The notes beneath the pieces were generated by a model, which did not search any database, was not told where the DNA came from, and worked only from the letters and a program-made list of their open reading frames with translations. From NCBI RefSeq assembly GCF_024448935.1, contig NZ_JAMOIE010000047.1:1-38763 (forward strand): DNA of 38,763 nt, written 5' to 3'. The DNA comes from Stutzerimonas stutzeri. Its GTDB lineage: Bacteria; Pseudomonadota; Gammaproteobacteria; Pseudomonadales; Pseudomonadaceae. A program made the position numbers and the translations under genes. Below, piece after piece: positions 7,961 through 15,873 of this stretch. Each line of letters starts with the position of its first letter. The first letter of the stretch is position 1.

Positions 7961-9310
7961 TCACTCCGCTTGTAGCCGGGCCTCGTCAGCTGGGTTCAGC
8001 GGTAGCTTCAACGTGGCGATGAAACCGCCGTCCGGGTGATTGCCCAGCAGGAGCTCGCCGTTATGCCGTTCCGCGGCTCGGCGGGCAATCGCCAGCCCTA
8101 ACCCGTGTCCTGCGGTGGTTTGTCCCGGTGCGCGGAAGAAGGGTTCGCTCAGTTGCGCGAGATGGGCCTCGTCGACCCCGGGCCCTTGGTCGCGAATGCT
8201 CAGCAGCAGGTGCTGTGTGTCGCTGCTGGCTCGCAGTTGTATCGGCGCGCCTTCGGGGTTGAAGCGCAGGGCGTTGCGTAACAGATTGTCCAGGGCGCGC
8301 TCGAGCATGTCCGGCCAGCCTTGCAGCTGGGCTTCGGTTTCGACTTGGCTGTCGATTCGCTGATTCGGCGAGACGATGCGGGCGTTCTCCTCAAGCTGCT
8401 CGAATATCGAGCGCAAGTTGATGGGGCTCGGCGCCCCTGGGTCGGCGTCCAGCCTTGCGAGCTCCAGGATCTCGCCGATCAGGGCTTCCAGACGGTCACA
8501 CTCCTTGGCCAGCCGAGGCCAGATGACCTCACGCTCGGCCGGCGTGGCCCGCTCCGCCAGAGCGAGTGCGATTCGCAGGCGGGCCAGCGGCGAACGCAGC
8601 TCGTGAGAAACGTCACGCAGCAGTTGCCGCTGGCTGCCGATCAGGCTTTGCAGCCGGGCACCCATGCGGTTGAAATCCTTGGCAAGCACGCCCAGTTCGT
8701 CGCGTCGCGTTGCCAGGCGCGCCAGGGAATTCTGCTGGTAGGTGGTTTGGCCAAGGTCATGAACAGCGCCGCGAAGTCGATCGAGCGGACGGGTAATGGA
8801 AAGGGTCAGCAACAGGCTGAATCCAGTCAGGACGATTAAGGCGATGGCCAGCGCACTCAGCGGCCAGAACAGGCTGCCTCGGTGCCAGGCTTGTAGCTCC
8901 TGATTCGGGATGCGGTAGATGAAGAGGTAAGTATTGCCGGTCTCGGGGCTGGTGTAATCGGTGGTCAGCCGCCGCCAGGGTAGGCCACCGTCGCGGTGTT
9001 CCTGTCGCGCTTCGAACGCGGCGGCGCGAGCCGGGAAGGTACCGCGAATGATGGGTTGGCCGTTCTCGGCCAGCACCTGGACATCGACACCGTAGCGGTT
9101 GCGATGCCGCTCGAGCAGAAACTGTGCAGTGATCGGCCCCTGGCGCTCGTAGACCTTGGTCCATACTTCGGCCAGGCCCTTGACGCCCGGGTGACGATTG
9201 AGAATCCAGGCGTCCTGGTTGAGCGCATGCCCCAGGAGCATGGCCAAGCCTGCCACCAGCGCAATGGCTAGCCAGAATGTCGCAAGAATGCGCCAGAACA
9301 GTGATCGCAC
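7961..9310 (-). CDS. cpxA: Cpx-type sensor histidine kinase
   Basis: Inner-membrane sensor kinase of 449 aa, the likely partner of the CpxR-type regulator encoded upstream in the same cluster; P. aeruginosa literature also uses cpxS for this position. Order of parts: TM1 (about 8-28), periplasmic sensor (30-145), TM2 (148-172), HAMP linker (172-225), HisKA with phospho-acceptor H236 (LRDVSHELRSPLARLR), and HATPase_c with N-box NLLRNALRFN, G1 box RDQGPGVDEAHL and G2 box TAGHGLGLAIARR. It follows the Spy/CpxP-like gene by 78 bp; that gap contains an inverted repeat (9333-9368). Envelope stress as the signal is inferred from the family and the neighbour. Confidence 0.9.
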   Translation of the reverse strand: MRSLFWRILATFWLAIALVAGLAMLLGHALNQDAWILNRHPGVKGLAEVWTKVYERQGPITAQFLLERHRNRYGVDVQVLAENGQPIIRGTFPARAAAFEARQEHRDGGLPWRRLTTDYTSPETGNTYLFIYRIPNQELQAWHRGSLFWPLSALAIALIVLTGFSLLLTLSITRPLDRLRGAVHDLGQTTYQQNSLARLATRRDELGVLAKDFNRMGARLQSLIGSQRQLLRDVSHELRSPLARLRIALALAERATPAEREVIWPRLAKECDRLEALIGEILELARLDADPGAPSPINLRSIFEQLEENARIVSPNQRIDSQVETEAQLQGWPDMLERALDNLLRNALRFNPEGAPIQLRASSDTQHLLLSIRDQGPGVDEAHLAQLSEPFFRAPGQTTAGHGLGLAIARRAAERHNGELLLGNHPDGGFIATLKLPLNPADEARLQAE

Positions 9311-9332
9311 CGGTCAGCTACTCCAGGGAAAA

Positions 9333-9368
9333 GCCCGGCGCGTGTAATCCCCAAGGGGCGAACCGGGC
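9333..9368 (-). repeat. Hairpin between the spy-like gene and the sensor kinase
   Basis: GCCCGG (9333-9338) pairs with CCGGGC (9363-9368), with an inner CCCC/GGGG pair at 9349-9358. There is no T-run, so it is not a classical terminator. As mRNA it could protect or attenuate the upstream spy-like message so that much more chaperone than kinase is made. Confidence 0.5.
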
Positions 9369-9388
9369 AGGTTTGCTGCTTGAGTGGA

Positions 9389-9796
9389 TCAGTTGGTCTT
9401 GTCGCGCTCGGCTTTCCACTGCTCGAACTCAGCATGGTCGGCGCGCTTGGCCGCCATCTTTTCATGCAGCGCGTCGAACTTTTCCTGCTGTTCCGGCTTG
9501 AGCAAGCCACGCACCTGCTGCTGGGTTTTTTCCTGGTTGGCTTTCAGCTCTTCCTGCATCGCTTTGCGTTGGGCTTCGGGCAGTTTGCTCAGGTACCGTT
9601 GGCTGATCTCGCGATGGTTCTTCATCTGTTCACGCATCAGTTGGCGCATCTCGGTCCGTTGCTCCTTGGTCAGATCGAGCTGCTCGAAGGGCGAGTGCTG
9701 GTCGCCATGATGGCGCTGGCCCTCGTCTGGCATGGCCATCGCAAGGGTGGGCAGGGTGGAGGCGAACAGTACGGCGATGAAAGTCTTGCGCATCAT
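9389..9796 (-). CDS. Spy/CpxP-like periplasmic stress protein
   Basis: A 135-aa secreted protein of the Spy/CpxP family (LTxxQ motif). An N-terminal signal peptide (MMRKTFIAVLFASTLPTLAM, cut near AMA) is followed by an all-helical, highly charged mature part with the two family motifs LDLTKEQRTEMRQL and LLKPEQQEKFDAL. In E. coli, CpxP binds the CpxA sensor and Spy is an ATP-independent periplasmic chaperone; which of the two roles applies here is not shown. The start at 9796 (or 9793, two adjacent ATGs) has a good AAGGAG Shine-Dalgarno; an earlier in-frame methionine at 9838 would spoil the signal peptide. Placement between cpxR and the kinase, with CpxR-like boxes upstream, supports feedback in a Cpx circuit. 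Confidence 0.88.
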   Translation of the reverse strand: MMRKTFIAVLFASTLPTLAMAMPDEGQRHHGDQHSPFEQLDLTKEQRTEMRQLMREQMKNHREISQRYLSKLPEAQRKAMQEELKANQEKTQQQVRGLLKPEQQEKFDALHEKMAAKRADHAEFEQWKAERDKTN

Positions 9797-9921
9797 GAGT
9801 TTCTCCTTGATATGGATATGGAAACCGGTTGCCAGCAAAGCGCCTGCCTGGGGCGCCTCAACAGGCTTCGACCGGATGAGTTCAGTCTAGGGCGCGCAAG
9901 GTCAGCGGCGGTCAGGGCTGG

Positions 9922-9956
9922 GTAAAGGCTGGGTAAAGGCGATCAGGAGGCGTAAA
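9922..9956. promoter_or_regulatory. Tandem CpxR-like boxes upstream of the spy-like gene
   Basis: GTAAA at 9922-9926 and again at 9933-9937, separated by six bases, fits the CpxR consensus GTAAA-N4-8-GTAAA exactly. A third GTAAA lies at 9952-9956, inside the end of cpxR. The first two repeats are 11 bases apart, one helical turn. The array is about 126 bp upstream of the spy-like start and just past the cpxR stop, a suitable place to activate transcription of the spy-like gene and kinase. Binding is inferred from the motif. Confidence 0.68.
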
Positions 9957-10620
9957 GGTATCCACGGCTGCGCAAGGCAATGATGCGCTGACGGCCGTCT
10001 GGATGGGGGCCAAGCTTGCGGCGCAGGTTGCTGACGTGCATGTCCAGGCTGCGGTCGTAGAGGGTGAGTTTTCGACCGAGCGCCAGCTGCGCCAGGGTCT
10101 GCTTTTCCAGTGGTTCGCCTGGCTGACTGAGGAGTGCTTCGAGGATGCGTCCTTCAGAGAGGGTAAGGGTGACTTCATGATCGCCGACGCTCGCCACGCC
10201 GCGTGCAGGGCTGTACCAGAGGTCCCCCAGCGCCAGCTGTGTCGGTGTGCTGGCCGGCTGGCTGCGGCGTAGAACGGCCTTCAAGCGAGCGGTCAGTTCG
10301 CGCGGATCACAGGGCTTGGCGAGGTAGTCGTCTGCCCCCAGCTCCAAGCCGAGAATGCGGTCGAGCGGCTCGCCGCGCCCGGAAAGCATCAGTACCGGCA
10401 GGTCAGGATGCTCGCTGCGCAGCTGCTTTAGCAGGTCCAGACCGCTGCCGTCGGGCAGCATTACGTCGAGCACGACGGCTGCAGGTTGGTGTTCTGCAAG
10501 TGCGGCGCGGGCGCTCTTGCCGTCATGGCATGCGCGGGCGACAAAGCCTTCCTGAGCCAGCCAGCTGACCAGCAGCTCGCAGAGTTCCTGGTCGTCGTCT
10601 ATCAGCAGCAATTCGCTCAT
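9943..10620 (-). CDS. cpxR: OmpR/PhoB-family response regulator CpxR
   Basis: A 225-aa transcription factor with an N-terminal receiver domain (acidic pocket IDDD at 7-10, phospho-acceptor D52 in VVLDVMLPDGSG, conserved K102 in DDYLAKP) and a C-terminal winged helix (about 130-225; SLDMHVSNLRRKLGPH and ALRSRGYLYAS). Neighbouring genes for a Spy-like protein and a sensor kinase, plus GTAAA repeats just downstream, identify it as CpxR and not another OmpR-type regulator. The start at 10620 (MSELLLIDDD) gives the standard receiver N-terminus; the frame is open further upstream but that part is not protein-like. It follows the small anchor-protein gene by 17 bp and is probably co-transcribed with it. 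Confidence 0.9.
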   Translation of the reverse strand: MSELLLIDDDQELCELLVSWLAQEGFVARACHDGKSARAALAEHQPAAVVLDVMLPDGSGLDLLKQLRSEHPDLPVLMLSGRGEPLDRILGLELGADDYLAKPCDPRELTARLKAVLRRSQPASTPTQLALGDLWYSPARGVASVGDHEVTLTLSEGRILEALLSQPGEPLEKQTLAQLALGRKLTLYDRSLDMHVSNLRRKLGPHPDGRQRIIALRSRGYLYAS

Positions 10621-10637
10621 GGTTCGCTCGTGTCGAT

Positions 10638-11027
10638 TCAGTTCAGCCATTGCCGGCGACGGCGGCCGCGCGTGGTCAGGACACCAAGCAGGAAGCCCAG
10701 CACGCCAACCCCGCCCCCGACCGCGAACCACTGTTGCTGGTCGTCAAGCAGCTTTGGCTGCACCTGCGTCTGCGCTTGTTCCTGTTCAAGCTGGAGCCGC
10801 AGGCGCTGGTTTTCCTGGCGCAGTCTTAACAGCTGGGCCTGGTCTGCTGCACTGGCGGCTGCGTCGCGGTTTTCCTTGAGCGCCTCTCGTTGCTGTAGAT
10901 TTTCGCTCAGACGGTGCTCCAGCTCGGCCTGCCGTTCGGCGGGCGGCTCGACAGGGGCTTCTTCAGCCTGCAGCAAGGGTGTGGCGAGACCTAGAACAAG
11001 CAGCAGGGACAACGGACCGTGGCGCAT
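10638..11027 (-). CDS. Secreted coiled-coil protein with C-terminal membrane anchor (YgiM-tail-like)
   Basis: A 129-aa protein of unknown function. It has a signal peptide (MRHGPLSLLLVLGLATPLLQ, cut near AEE), a long charged coiled coil (about 30-92, Leu/Gln/Glu rich), a glycine-rich membrane segment (WFAVGGGVGVLGFLLGVL, about 100-117) and a basic cytoplasmic end (RGRRRRQWLN). This matches the C-terminal half of the YgiM-type SH3-and-anchor family, but the periplasmic SH3 domain is missing, so the mature protein is just coil plus anchor. The start has a strong AAGGAG. It is the first gene of the leftward Cpx cluster. Related Pseudomonas proteins are sometimes mislabelled translation initiation factor 2; nothing supports that here. 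Confidence 0.78.
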   Translation of the reverse strand: MRHGPLSLLLVLGLATPLLQAEEAPVEPPAERQAELEHRLSENLQQREALKENRDAAASAADQAQLLRLRQENQRLRLQLEQEQAQTQVQPKLLDDQQQWFAVGGGVGVLGFLLGVLTTRGRRRRQWLN

Positions 11028-11062
11028 CGGAACTCCTTTTTCCTCAACGGGTTTGCCTCCCG

Positions 11063-11085
11063 GTGCCGTGGCGAAGCGACGGCAC
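11063..11085. repeat. Perfect 7-bp inverted repeat between yciI and the Cpx cluster
   Basis: GTGCCGT (11063-11069) and ACGGCAC (11079-11085) are exact inverted repeats with a nine-base loop. The 90-bp gap 11028-11117 otherwise holds only the Shine-Dalgarno of the downstream gene. Neither side carries a T-tract, so a factor-independent terminator is unlikely. Confidence 0.4.
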
Positions 11086-11117
11086 TGGAAGGTGCATGGT
11101 GGCGTCAGCCGATCGAC

Positions 11118-11417
11118 TCAGGGGTAAACCTGCTTGAAAGGCTTGACGATGACATCGCCATAAACGCCCGCCGCTTTGTATGGATCGGCCGCAGCCCATT
11201 GTTCAGCAGCCTGCAGCGAGTCGAATTCGGCAACAACCAGGCTGCCGGTAAAGCCGGCTGCGCCTGGGTCATTGCTGTCCACCGCAGGATGCGGGCCAGC
11301 CAGCACGAGCCGGCCTTCGCTTTTGAGCTGGTCGAGACGCGCCAAGTGAGCGGGGCGCGAAGCCAGACGGTGCTGCAATGAGTCGGGTACATCGCTGGCG
11401 ATGATGGCGTAGAGCAT
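11118..11417 (-). CDS. yciI: YciI family protein
   Basis: A 99-aa protein of the YciI family, a ferredoxin-like alpha/beta dimer whose reaction is not settled. The family pattern is visible: [14 protein letters not shown] at the N-terminus, the conserved R-x2-HL around [22 protein letters not shown], the Asp-rich middle, and [16 protein letters not shown] toward the end, with the conserved His-Asp pair. It follows yciB by nine bases with AGGAG at its start, reproducing the yciB-yciI order seen in other gammaproteobacteria, so the two are very likely one transcript. Confidence 0.92.
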   Translation of the reverse strand: MLYAIIASDVPDSLQHRLASRPAHLARLDQLKSEGRLVLAGPHPAVDSNDPGAAGFTGSLVVAEFDSLQAAEQWAAADPYKAAGVYGDVIVKPFKQVYP

Positions 11418-11426
11418 GGTGGACTC

Positions 11427-12008
11427 CTATGATTTTTCAGGTTCGGGTTGCATGTGGCGTACCAGATAAAATGCCTGGCCGGCCATGAACAGCAGCGTCA
11501 GACCCAGGCTGCCAAACACCTTGAAGTCTACCCAGATCGCGGGGTAGACGAAGGCAACGAAAAGATTGGCGAAGCCGCAGACGAGAAAGAACACAATCCA
11601 GGCGACATTGAGTTGGGCCCACTGTGTTGCCGGCAATCGGACGGCATGACCCATCATCCGCTGAACCAGCGGTTTGTCGCCGATGAAGTGGCTACCAGTG
11701 AAGGCCAGCGCAAATAGCCAATTCAGTACGGGCGCTTTCCACTTCAGGATCGCTTCGCTGTGCAGCGCCAAGGTCAGCCCGCCGAACAACAAGCATGCCG
11801 CCAATGTCAGCCACTGGCTTTTTTCAAGCCGGCGCTGACGGATGAACAAAGCGCCGTAGATCACGACGGAGCTGGCGATCAGAACGGCCGTTGCGCTGAA
11901 AATGCCACCGACACCAAGGCTGAAGCCTGCGATATCGACCGTTGCAGGCTCGATTTTGTAGGTGACGAAGAACAGCAGTAGCGGAACGAAGTCGATGATT
12001 TGTTTCAC
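11427..12008 (-). CDS. yciB: Inner-membrane septation protein A (YciB/IspZ)
   Basis: A 193-aa polytopic inner-membrane protein, YciB/IspZ family, linked in enterobacteria to septation and envelope maintenance. The family opening ([18 protein letters not shown]) and about five hydrophobic helices are present, with the landmark [18 protein letters not shown] (about residues 110-128) and the ending [13 protein letters not shown]. The GTG at 12008 is chosen because it gives exactly this N-terminus; the frame remains open 70 codons upstream, but those residues are not family-like. A TATTAT at 12044-12039 (minus strand) could be the -10 box. The divergent 181-bp gap to the PHP gene holds no other gene. 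Confidence 0.93.
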   Translation of the reverse strand: MKQIIDFVPLLLFFVTYKIEPATVDIAGFSLGVGGIFSATAVLIASSVVIYGALFIRQRRLEKSQWLTLAACLLFGGLTLALHSEAILKWKAPVLNWLFALAFTGSHFIGDKPLVQRMMGHAVRLPATQWAQLNVAWIVFFLVCGFANLFVAFVYPAIWVDFKVFGSLGLTLLFMAGQAFYLVRHMQPEPEKS

Positions 12009-12189
12009 GAGGCGCGCCAGAAGACAGATGTGCCCGGCATAATAACAAACCGCGCTTTTGGCGGAACGCTGTCCGCCTGCCGTTTCCACGACATTGCGCA
12101 AGCTTTGGCAAACTGGACGACGGCACGAGCGCTGGCGCTGGCGGTCACACGCTGTGAGCGGCCAAGCCCCCCTGGAGAATCTGTCCCGA

Positions 12190-13056
12190 ATGATTGTTGA
12201 TCTGCATTGCCACAGCACCGCCTCTGACGGTGTGCTCGCGCCTGATGTGCTGGTGCAGCGCGCCCATGCGCGTGGAATCGAGCTGCTTGCACTGACCGAT
12301 CACGACACCCTCGAAGGCCTCGAGGATGCTCGCGCCACGGCTGATTCGCTTGGCGTCCGGCTGGTCAACGGCATCGAACTGTCCTGTGTCTGGAACGGCG
12401 CCACTATCCATGTGCTTGGCTATGCGTTTCGCCGTGATGCGGTTGCATTGCTGCAAGCCATTGCCGATTTGCATGCCGGTCGCTGGCAGCGTGCCGAGAC
12501 GATCGCGCAGCGCCTGGAGGCCAAGGGCATGCCGGGTGCGCTGGAGGGCGCGCGGGCAATCCAGCAAGAGCTGGGTGACAGTGAGAATGCTCCTGCGCGC
12601 CCGCATTTTTCAGACTACCTGGTGCGAGCCGGTCATGTTCGCGACCGTGCCGAGGCATTCCGCAAGTGGCTCGGCTCGGGCAAGCTGGGTGATGTGAAGC
12701 AGCATTGGCCGACGCTTGAGCAGACCGTGAGTACGCTGCAAGACGCCGGCGCCTGGATCAGTTTGGCGCATCCCTGGCAGTACGAGTTCACGCGCAGCAA
12801 ACGGCGCCGGCTGGTCAGTGAGTTCGCCCAGGTTGGCGGCCATGCGCTGGAGGTGGTTAACGGCATGCAGCCGTTGGAACAGGTCGGCGGTTTGTCGATT
12901 CTGGCGCGCGAGTTCGGCCTGATGGCCAGTATCGGCAGTGATTTTCACGCACCGGGCGACTGGTCGGAGCTGGGCATGTATCGCGCCCTGCCTGACGACC
13001 TCAGGCCGCTATGGAGATCCTTCGATCATGAGCCCGGCGAGGCTATGGCCCGCTGA
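12190..13056 (+). CDS. rnm: PHP-domain 3',5'-nucleotide phosphatase / 5'-3' exoribonuclease (RNase AM, YciV/TrpH)
   Basis: A 288-aa metal-dependent phosphoesterase. E. coli YciV (RNase AM) removes nucleotides from pAp and short 5'-monophosphorylated RNA and matures 5S and other rRNA ends. PHP motifs in order are [11 protein letters not shown] (4-14), [11 protein letters not shown] (34-44), GIELSC (62-67), ISLAHPWQY (around 194) and [13 protein letters not shown] (around 256), giving the His/Asp/Glu metal set. The ATG at 12190 is preferred over upstream in-frame codons because the PHP fold begins at once (MIVDLHCH). It heads a rightward run: 13 bp to yciO, then trpS and scpAB. Confidence 0.92.
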   Translation: MIVDLHCHSTASDGVLAPDVLVQRAHARGIELLALTDHDTLEGLEDARATADSLGVRLVNGIELSCVWNGATIHVLGYAFRRDAVALLQAIADLHAGRWQRAETIAQRLEAKGMPGALEGARAIQQELGDSENAPARPHFSDYLVRAGHVRDRAEAFRKWLGSGKLGDVKQHWPTLEQTVSTLQDAGAWISLAHPWQYEFTRSKRRRLVSEFAQVGGHALEVVNGMQPLEQVGGLSILAREFGLMASIGSDFHAPGDWSELGMYRALPDDLRPLWRSFDHEPGEAMAR

Positions 13057-13069
13057 ACACGGAGTTTTC

Positions 13070-13693
13070 ATGAGCCAGTTTTTTCAGATACACCCGGAAA
13101 ACCCACAGGCCAGGCTGATCAAGCAGGCCGTGGAGATCATTCGCGGCGGCGGCGTGGTGGTTTACCCCACCGACTCTTCGTACGCGGTCGGCTGCTCGAT
13201 GGGAAACAAGACCGGCATCGAGCGCATTCGTCGCCTGCGTCAGCTGGACGACAAGCATAACTTCACGCTGGTCTGTCGCGACCTGTCCCAGCTCGGATTG
13301 TTCGCCAAGGTCGATACCGCTGCTTTCCGTCTGCTCAAGACGCATCTGCCAGGACCATACACCATCATTCTCAGCGCCACTCGGGAAGTGCCGCGAATGC
13401 TGTTGCACCCGAAGCGCCGTACCATCGGCCTGCGCGTGCCTGCCCGGCCGATTGCGCAGGCATTGCTCGCCGAGTTGGGTGAGCCCTTGATGAGCGTCAG
13501 CCTGATACTGCCCGGCGAGACCGAGCCGATGAGCGATCCTTACGAAATGCGGGATGCGCTGGAGCATCAGGTAGACCTGATCATTGACGGCGGTTACGGT
13601 GGCGTCGCAGCCTCGACTGTGATCAGTCTGGTGGATGGCGATCCGGAAGTTGTGCGGGTCGGCTGCGGCGATCCCGCACCGTTCGCCGGCTGA
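13070..13693 (+). CDS. yciO: YciO-type Sua5/YrdC-fold protein
   Basis: A 207-aa member of the Sua5/YrdC superfamily. True Sua5/TsaC makes threonylcarbamoyl-adenylate for the t6A tRNA modification; YciO is the paralogous branch, with a weaker or uncertain role, and the rnm-yciO-trpS neighbourhood is that of YciO. Conserved elements are GGGVVVYPTDSSYAVGC (27-43), the K-x-R cluster RIRRLRQLDDKHNFTLVC, PGPYTIIL, KRRTIGLRVP (about 114-123) and the C-terminal STVISL. GGAG lies at an appropriate distance before the ATG at 13070. The 35-bp spacing to trpS supports one transcript. Confidence 0.9.
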   Translation: MSQFFQIHPENPQARLIKQAVEIIRGGGVVVYPTDSSYAVGCSMGNKTGIERIRRLRQLDDKHNFTLVCRDLSQLGLFAKVDTAAFRLLKTHLPGPYTIILSATREVPRMLLHPKRRTIGLRVPARPIAQALLAELGEPLMSVSLILPGETEPMSDPYEMRDALEHQVDLIIDGGYGGVAASTVISLVDGDPEVVRVGCGDPAPFAG

Positions 13694-13728
13694 ACCGTCG
13701 TCTTTCTCAAACCTACGAAGGAAACCCT

Positions 13729-14943
13729 TTGAGCTCCATGGATTCGCAGCGACGTGTAGTCTCCGGAATGCGGCCTAATGGCCGTCTTCACCTTGGCCAC
13801 TACCACGGCGTACTGAAGAGCTGGGTCAGGATGCAGCACGAGTACCAGTGCTTTTTCTGCATCGTTGACTGGCACGCACTGACCACCGACTACGCAGCGG
13901 GCGCAGATGTCGCCCGCAACGTCCATGAGATGGCGGTCGACTGGCTGGCAGCTGGCGTCAGCCCGAGTTCTGCCACTTTGTTCGTCCAGTCCCAGGTACC
14001 CGAACACGCCGAGTTGCACCTGCTGCTTTCGATGATCTGCCCGTTGGCCTGGCTGGAGCGCGTGCCGTCGTACAAGGAGCTGCAGCTCGATACGGAACAC
14101 AAGGACCTCGGCACCTACGGTTTTCTCGGTTATCCGTTGTTGCAGGCCGCCGATATCCTGGCTTACCGCGCCGGTGTCGTACCGGTTGGCGCCGATCAGC
14201 TGCCGCATATCGAATTCGCTCGCGATATCGCCAGGCGCTTCAATCACCTGTATGGCAGCGAAGAGGATTTCGCGGTCAAGGCCGAAGCGGCAATACGCAA
14301 GCTCGGCAAAAAAAGCTCCAAGCTTTACGCCAGCTTGCGCAAGAGCTACCAGGAGCAGGGCGACCTCGAGGCGCTGAACACGGCCCGTGCGCTACTGAAG
14401 GACCAGCAGACCATTACCATTGGCGACCAGGAACGCCTGTTCGGTTATCTGGAGGGCAGCGGCAGGCTGCTGTTGCCTGAGCCGCAGGCGCTGCTGAGCG
14501 ATTCCCCCAGGGTGTCGGGGCTCGATGGTGGCAAGATGGCCAAGTCCGCCAGCAATTCCATCTTTCTGCGCGACACGCCGAACGAGATCGAAGAAAAGAT
14601 CAAGCGTATGCCGACCGATCCGGCCCGTGTTCACCGCCATGATCCGGGTGAGCCGACGCGTTGCCCGGTGTGGCAGATGCACCAGGCCCATTCGAGCGAA
14701 GACGTCTGTCAGTGGGCAGAGCAGGGCTGCCGCACCGCTGGAATCGGCTGCCTCGAGTGCAAGGCGCCACTCATCGATGCGATCAAGCTCGAACTGGCAC
14801 CCCTGCAGGAGCGCGCCCATGACTATGAGTCGAACCCGGATCTGGTGCGCAGCATATTGGCTGAGGGCGCTGAGCAGGCCCGTGACGAAGCACGCGAAAC
14901 GCTGGTGGTCGTGCGTCAGGCCATGGGTCTGAATTACCGCTAG
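13729..14943 (+). CDS. trpS: Tryptophanyl-tRNA synthetase with cysteine-cluster insert
   Basis: Class I synthetase charging tRNA-Trp in the cytoplasm. It is 404 aa. The HIGH motif is HLGHY (21-25) and the KMSKS loop is KMAKS (269-273). There is an extra helical insert at about 180-225. C312, C334, C341 and C344 give C-x21-C-x6-C-x2-C, close to the C-x22-C-x6-C-x2-C motif that binds a [4Fe-4S] cluster in Thermotoga TrpRS, with one more Cys at 327. I use the TTG at 13729: AAGGA (13718-13722) is six bases away, whereas the next ATG (13738) is too distant. It sits between yciO and scpA on the same strand. Confidence 0.93.
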   Translation: MSSMDSQRRVVSGMRPNGRLHLGHYHGVLKSWVRMQHEYQCFFCIVDWHALTTDYAAGADVARNVHEMAVDWLAAGVSPSSATLFVQSQVPEHAELHLLLSMICPLAWLERVPSYKELQLDTEHKDLGTYGFLGYPLLQAADILAYRAGVVPVGADQLPHIEFARDIARRFNHLYGSEEDFAVKAEAAIRKLGKKSSKLYASLRKSYQEQGDLEALNTARALLKDQQTITIGDQERLFGYLEGSGRLLLPEPQALLSDSPRVSGLDGGKMAKSASNSIFLRDTPNEIEEKIKRMPTDPARVHRHDPGEPTRCPVWQMHQAHSSEDVCQWAEQGCRTAGIGCLECKAPLIDAIKLELAPLQERAHDYESNPDLVRSILAEGAEQARDEARETLVVVRQAMGLNYR

Positions 14944-15012
14944 AGCCATTGGTCAGCGTACAGCCTGCTGAGGCAGCTGCCGCTTCCACTATCTGTTCGT
15001 TTCGGAGAGAGC

Positions 15013-15873
15013 ATGCAGGATACCCAGGCCGAGGCGACCGTCAAGGCGCCCGGTGAGCAGCTGCGGCTGGCGCTTGTCTACGGCGAGGCTTTCAACAATC
15101 TGCCGCAGGATCTGTATATCCCGCCAGATGCACTGGAGGTGTTCCTCGAAGCGTTCGAGGGGCCGCTGGATTTGCTGCTCTATCTGATCCGCAAACAGAA
15201 CATCGACATCCTGGATATTCCAGTCGCGGAAATTACCCGTCAATACATGGGCTATGTCGAGCTGATGAAGGCCGTGCGCCTGGAGCTGGCGGCCGAATAT
15301 CTGGTGATGGCGGCCATGCTGGCCGAGATCAAGTCGCGCATGCTGCTGCCGCGCTCGGCAGAGGTGGAAGAAGACGAGCTCGACCCGCGCGCCGAGCTCA
15401 TCCGCCGGCTGCAGGAATACGAGCGGTTCAAGGCGGCGTCGGAAGATCTCGACCAGTTGCCACGGGTGGGGCGTGACCTGCATCTACCGAAACTCGACGC
15501 GCCTGAAGCCCGGGCGCGCAAGCTGCTGCCCCAGGTCAGTCTGGAAGAGCTGTTGATCTCCATGGCCGAGGTCTTGCGCCGTGCCGACATGTTCGAAAGC
15601 CACCAGGTCACGCGTGAGACGCTGTCGACCCGCGAGCGCATGAGCGATGTGCTCGAACGGCTCAAGGGTGGGGGCTTTGTCCCGTTCGTCGCGCTGTTCA
15701 CCACTGCGGAGGGCCGTCTGGGTGTGGTGGTCACCTTCATGGCGGTGCTGGAACTGATCAAGGAATCGCTGGTCGAGCTGGTGCAGAACGAGCCCTTCGC
15801 GCCGATTCATGTCAGGGCACGCAGCGAGGAGTCCTCGTTGCACCAGGAAGAGCCAGGGGAGCCAAGCCTGTGA
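15013..15873 (+). CDS. scpA: Segregation and condensation protein A
   Basis: Kleisin subunit of the SMC-ScpAB condensin-like complex that compacts and segregates the chromosome. It is 286 aa. The N-terminal kleisin helix block that binds the SMC neck is LEAFEGPLDLLLYLIRKQNI continuing DILDIPVAEITRQYM (about 45-78); the middle is acidic and charged (RSAEVEEDELDPRAELI); the C-terminal winged-helix region that binds the SMC head is about 215-265 (VPFVALFTTAEGRLGVVVTF). GAGAG lies just before the ATG. Its stop overlaps the GTG of scpB by four bases. The SMC partner is not in the window; some Pseudomonas pair ScpAB with an SMC encoded elsewhere. Confidence 0.95.
   Translation: MQDTQAEATVKAPGEQLRLALVYGEAFNNLPQDLYIPPDALEVFLEAFEGPLDLLLYLIRKQNIDILDIPVAEITRQYMGYVELMKAVRLELAAEYLVMAAMLAEIKSRMLLPRSAEVEEDELDPRAELIRRLQEYERFKAASEDLDQLPRVGRDLHLPKLDAPEARARKLLPQVSLEELLISMAEVLRRADMFESHQVTRETLSTRERMSDVLERLKGGGFVPFVALFTTAEGRLGVVVTFMAVLELIKESLVELVQNEPFAPIHVRARSEESSLHQEEPGEPSL

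Noticed and set aside
9380..9925. 181-codon open frame opposite the spy-like gene
   Set aside because: Antisense to a well-supported gene with Shine-Dalgarno and signal peptide; Leu-rich composition comes from the reverse of a Glu/Gln-rich helix protein.
10486..11127. 213-codon Ser/Cys/Arg-rich frame on the plus strand
   Set aside because: Opposite cpxR and the anchor gene; low-complexity composition and no homology pattern.
12009..12218. Longer N-terminus for yciB
   Set aside because: The extra 70 residues are Arg/Cys rich and not like the family, which begins at the GTG at 12008.
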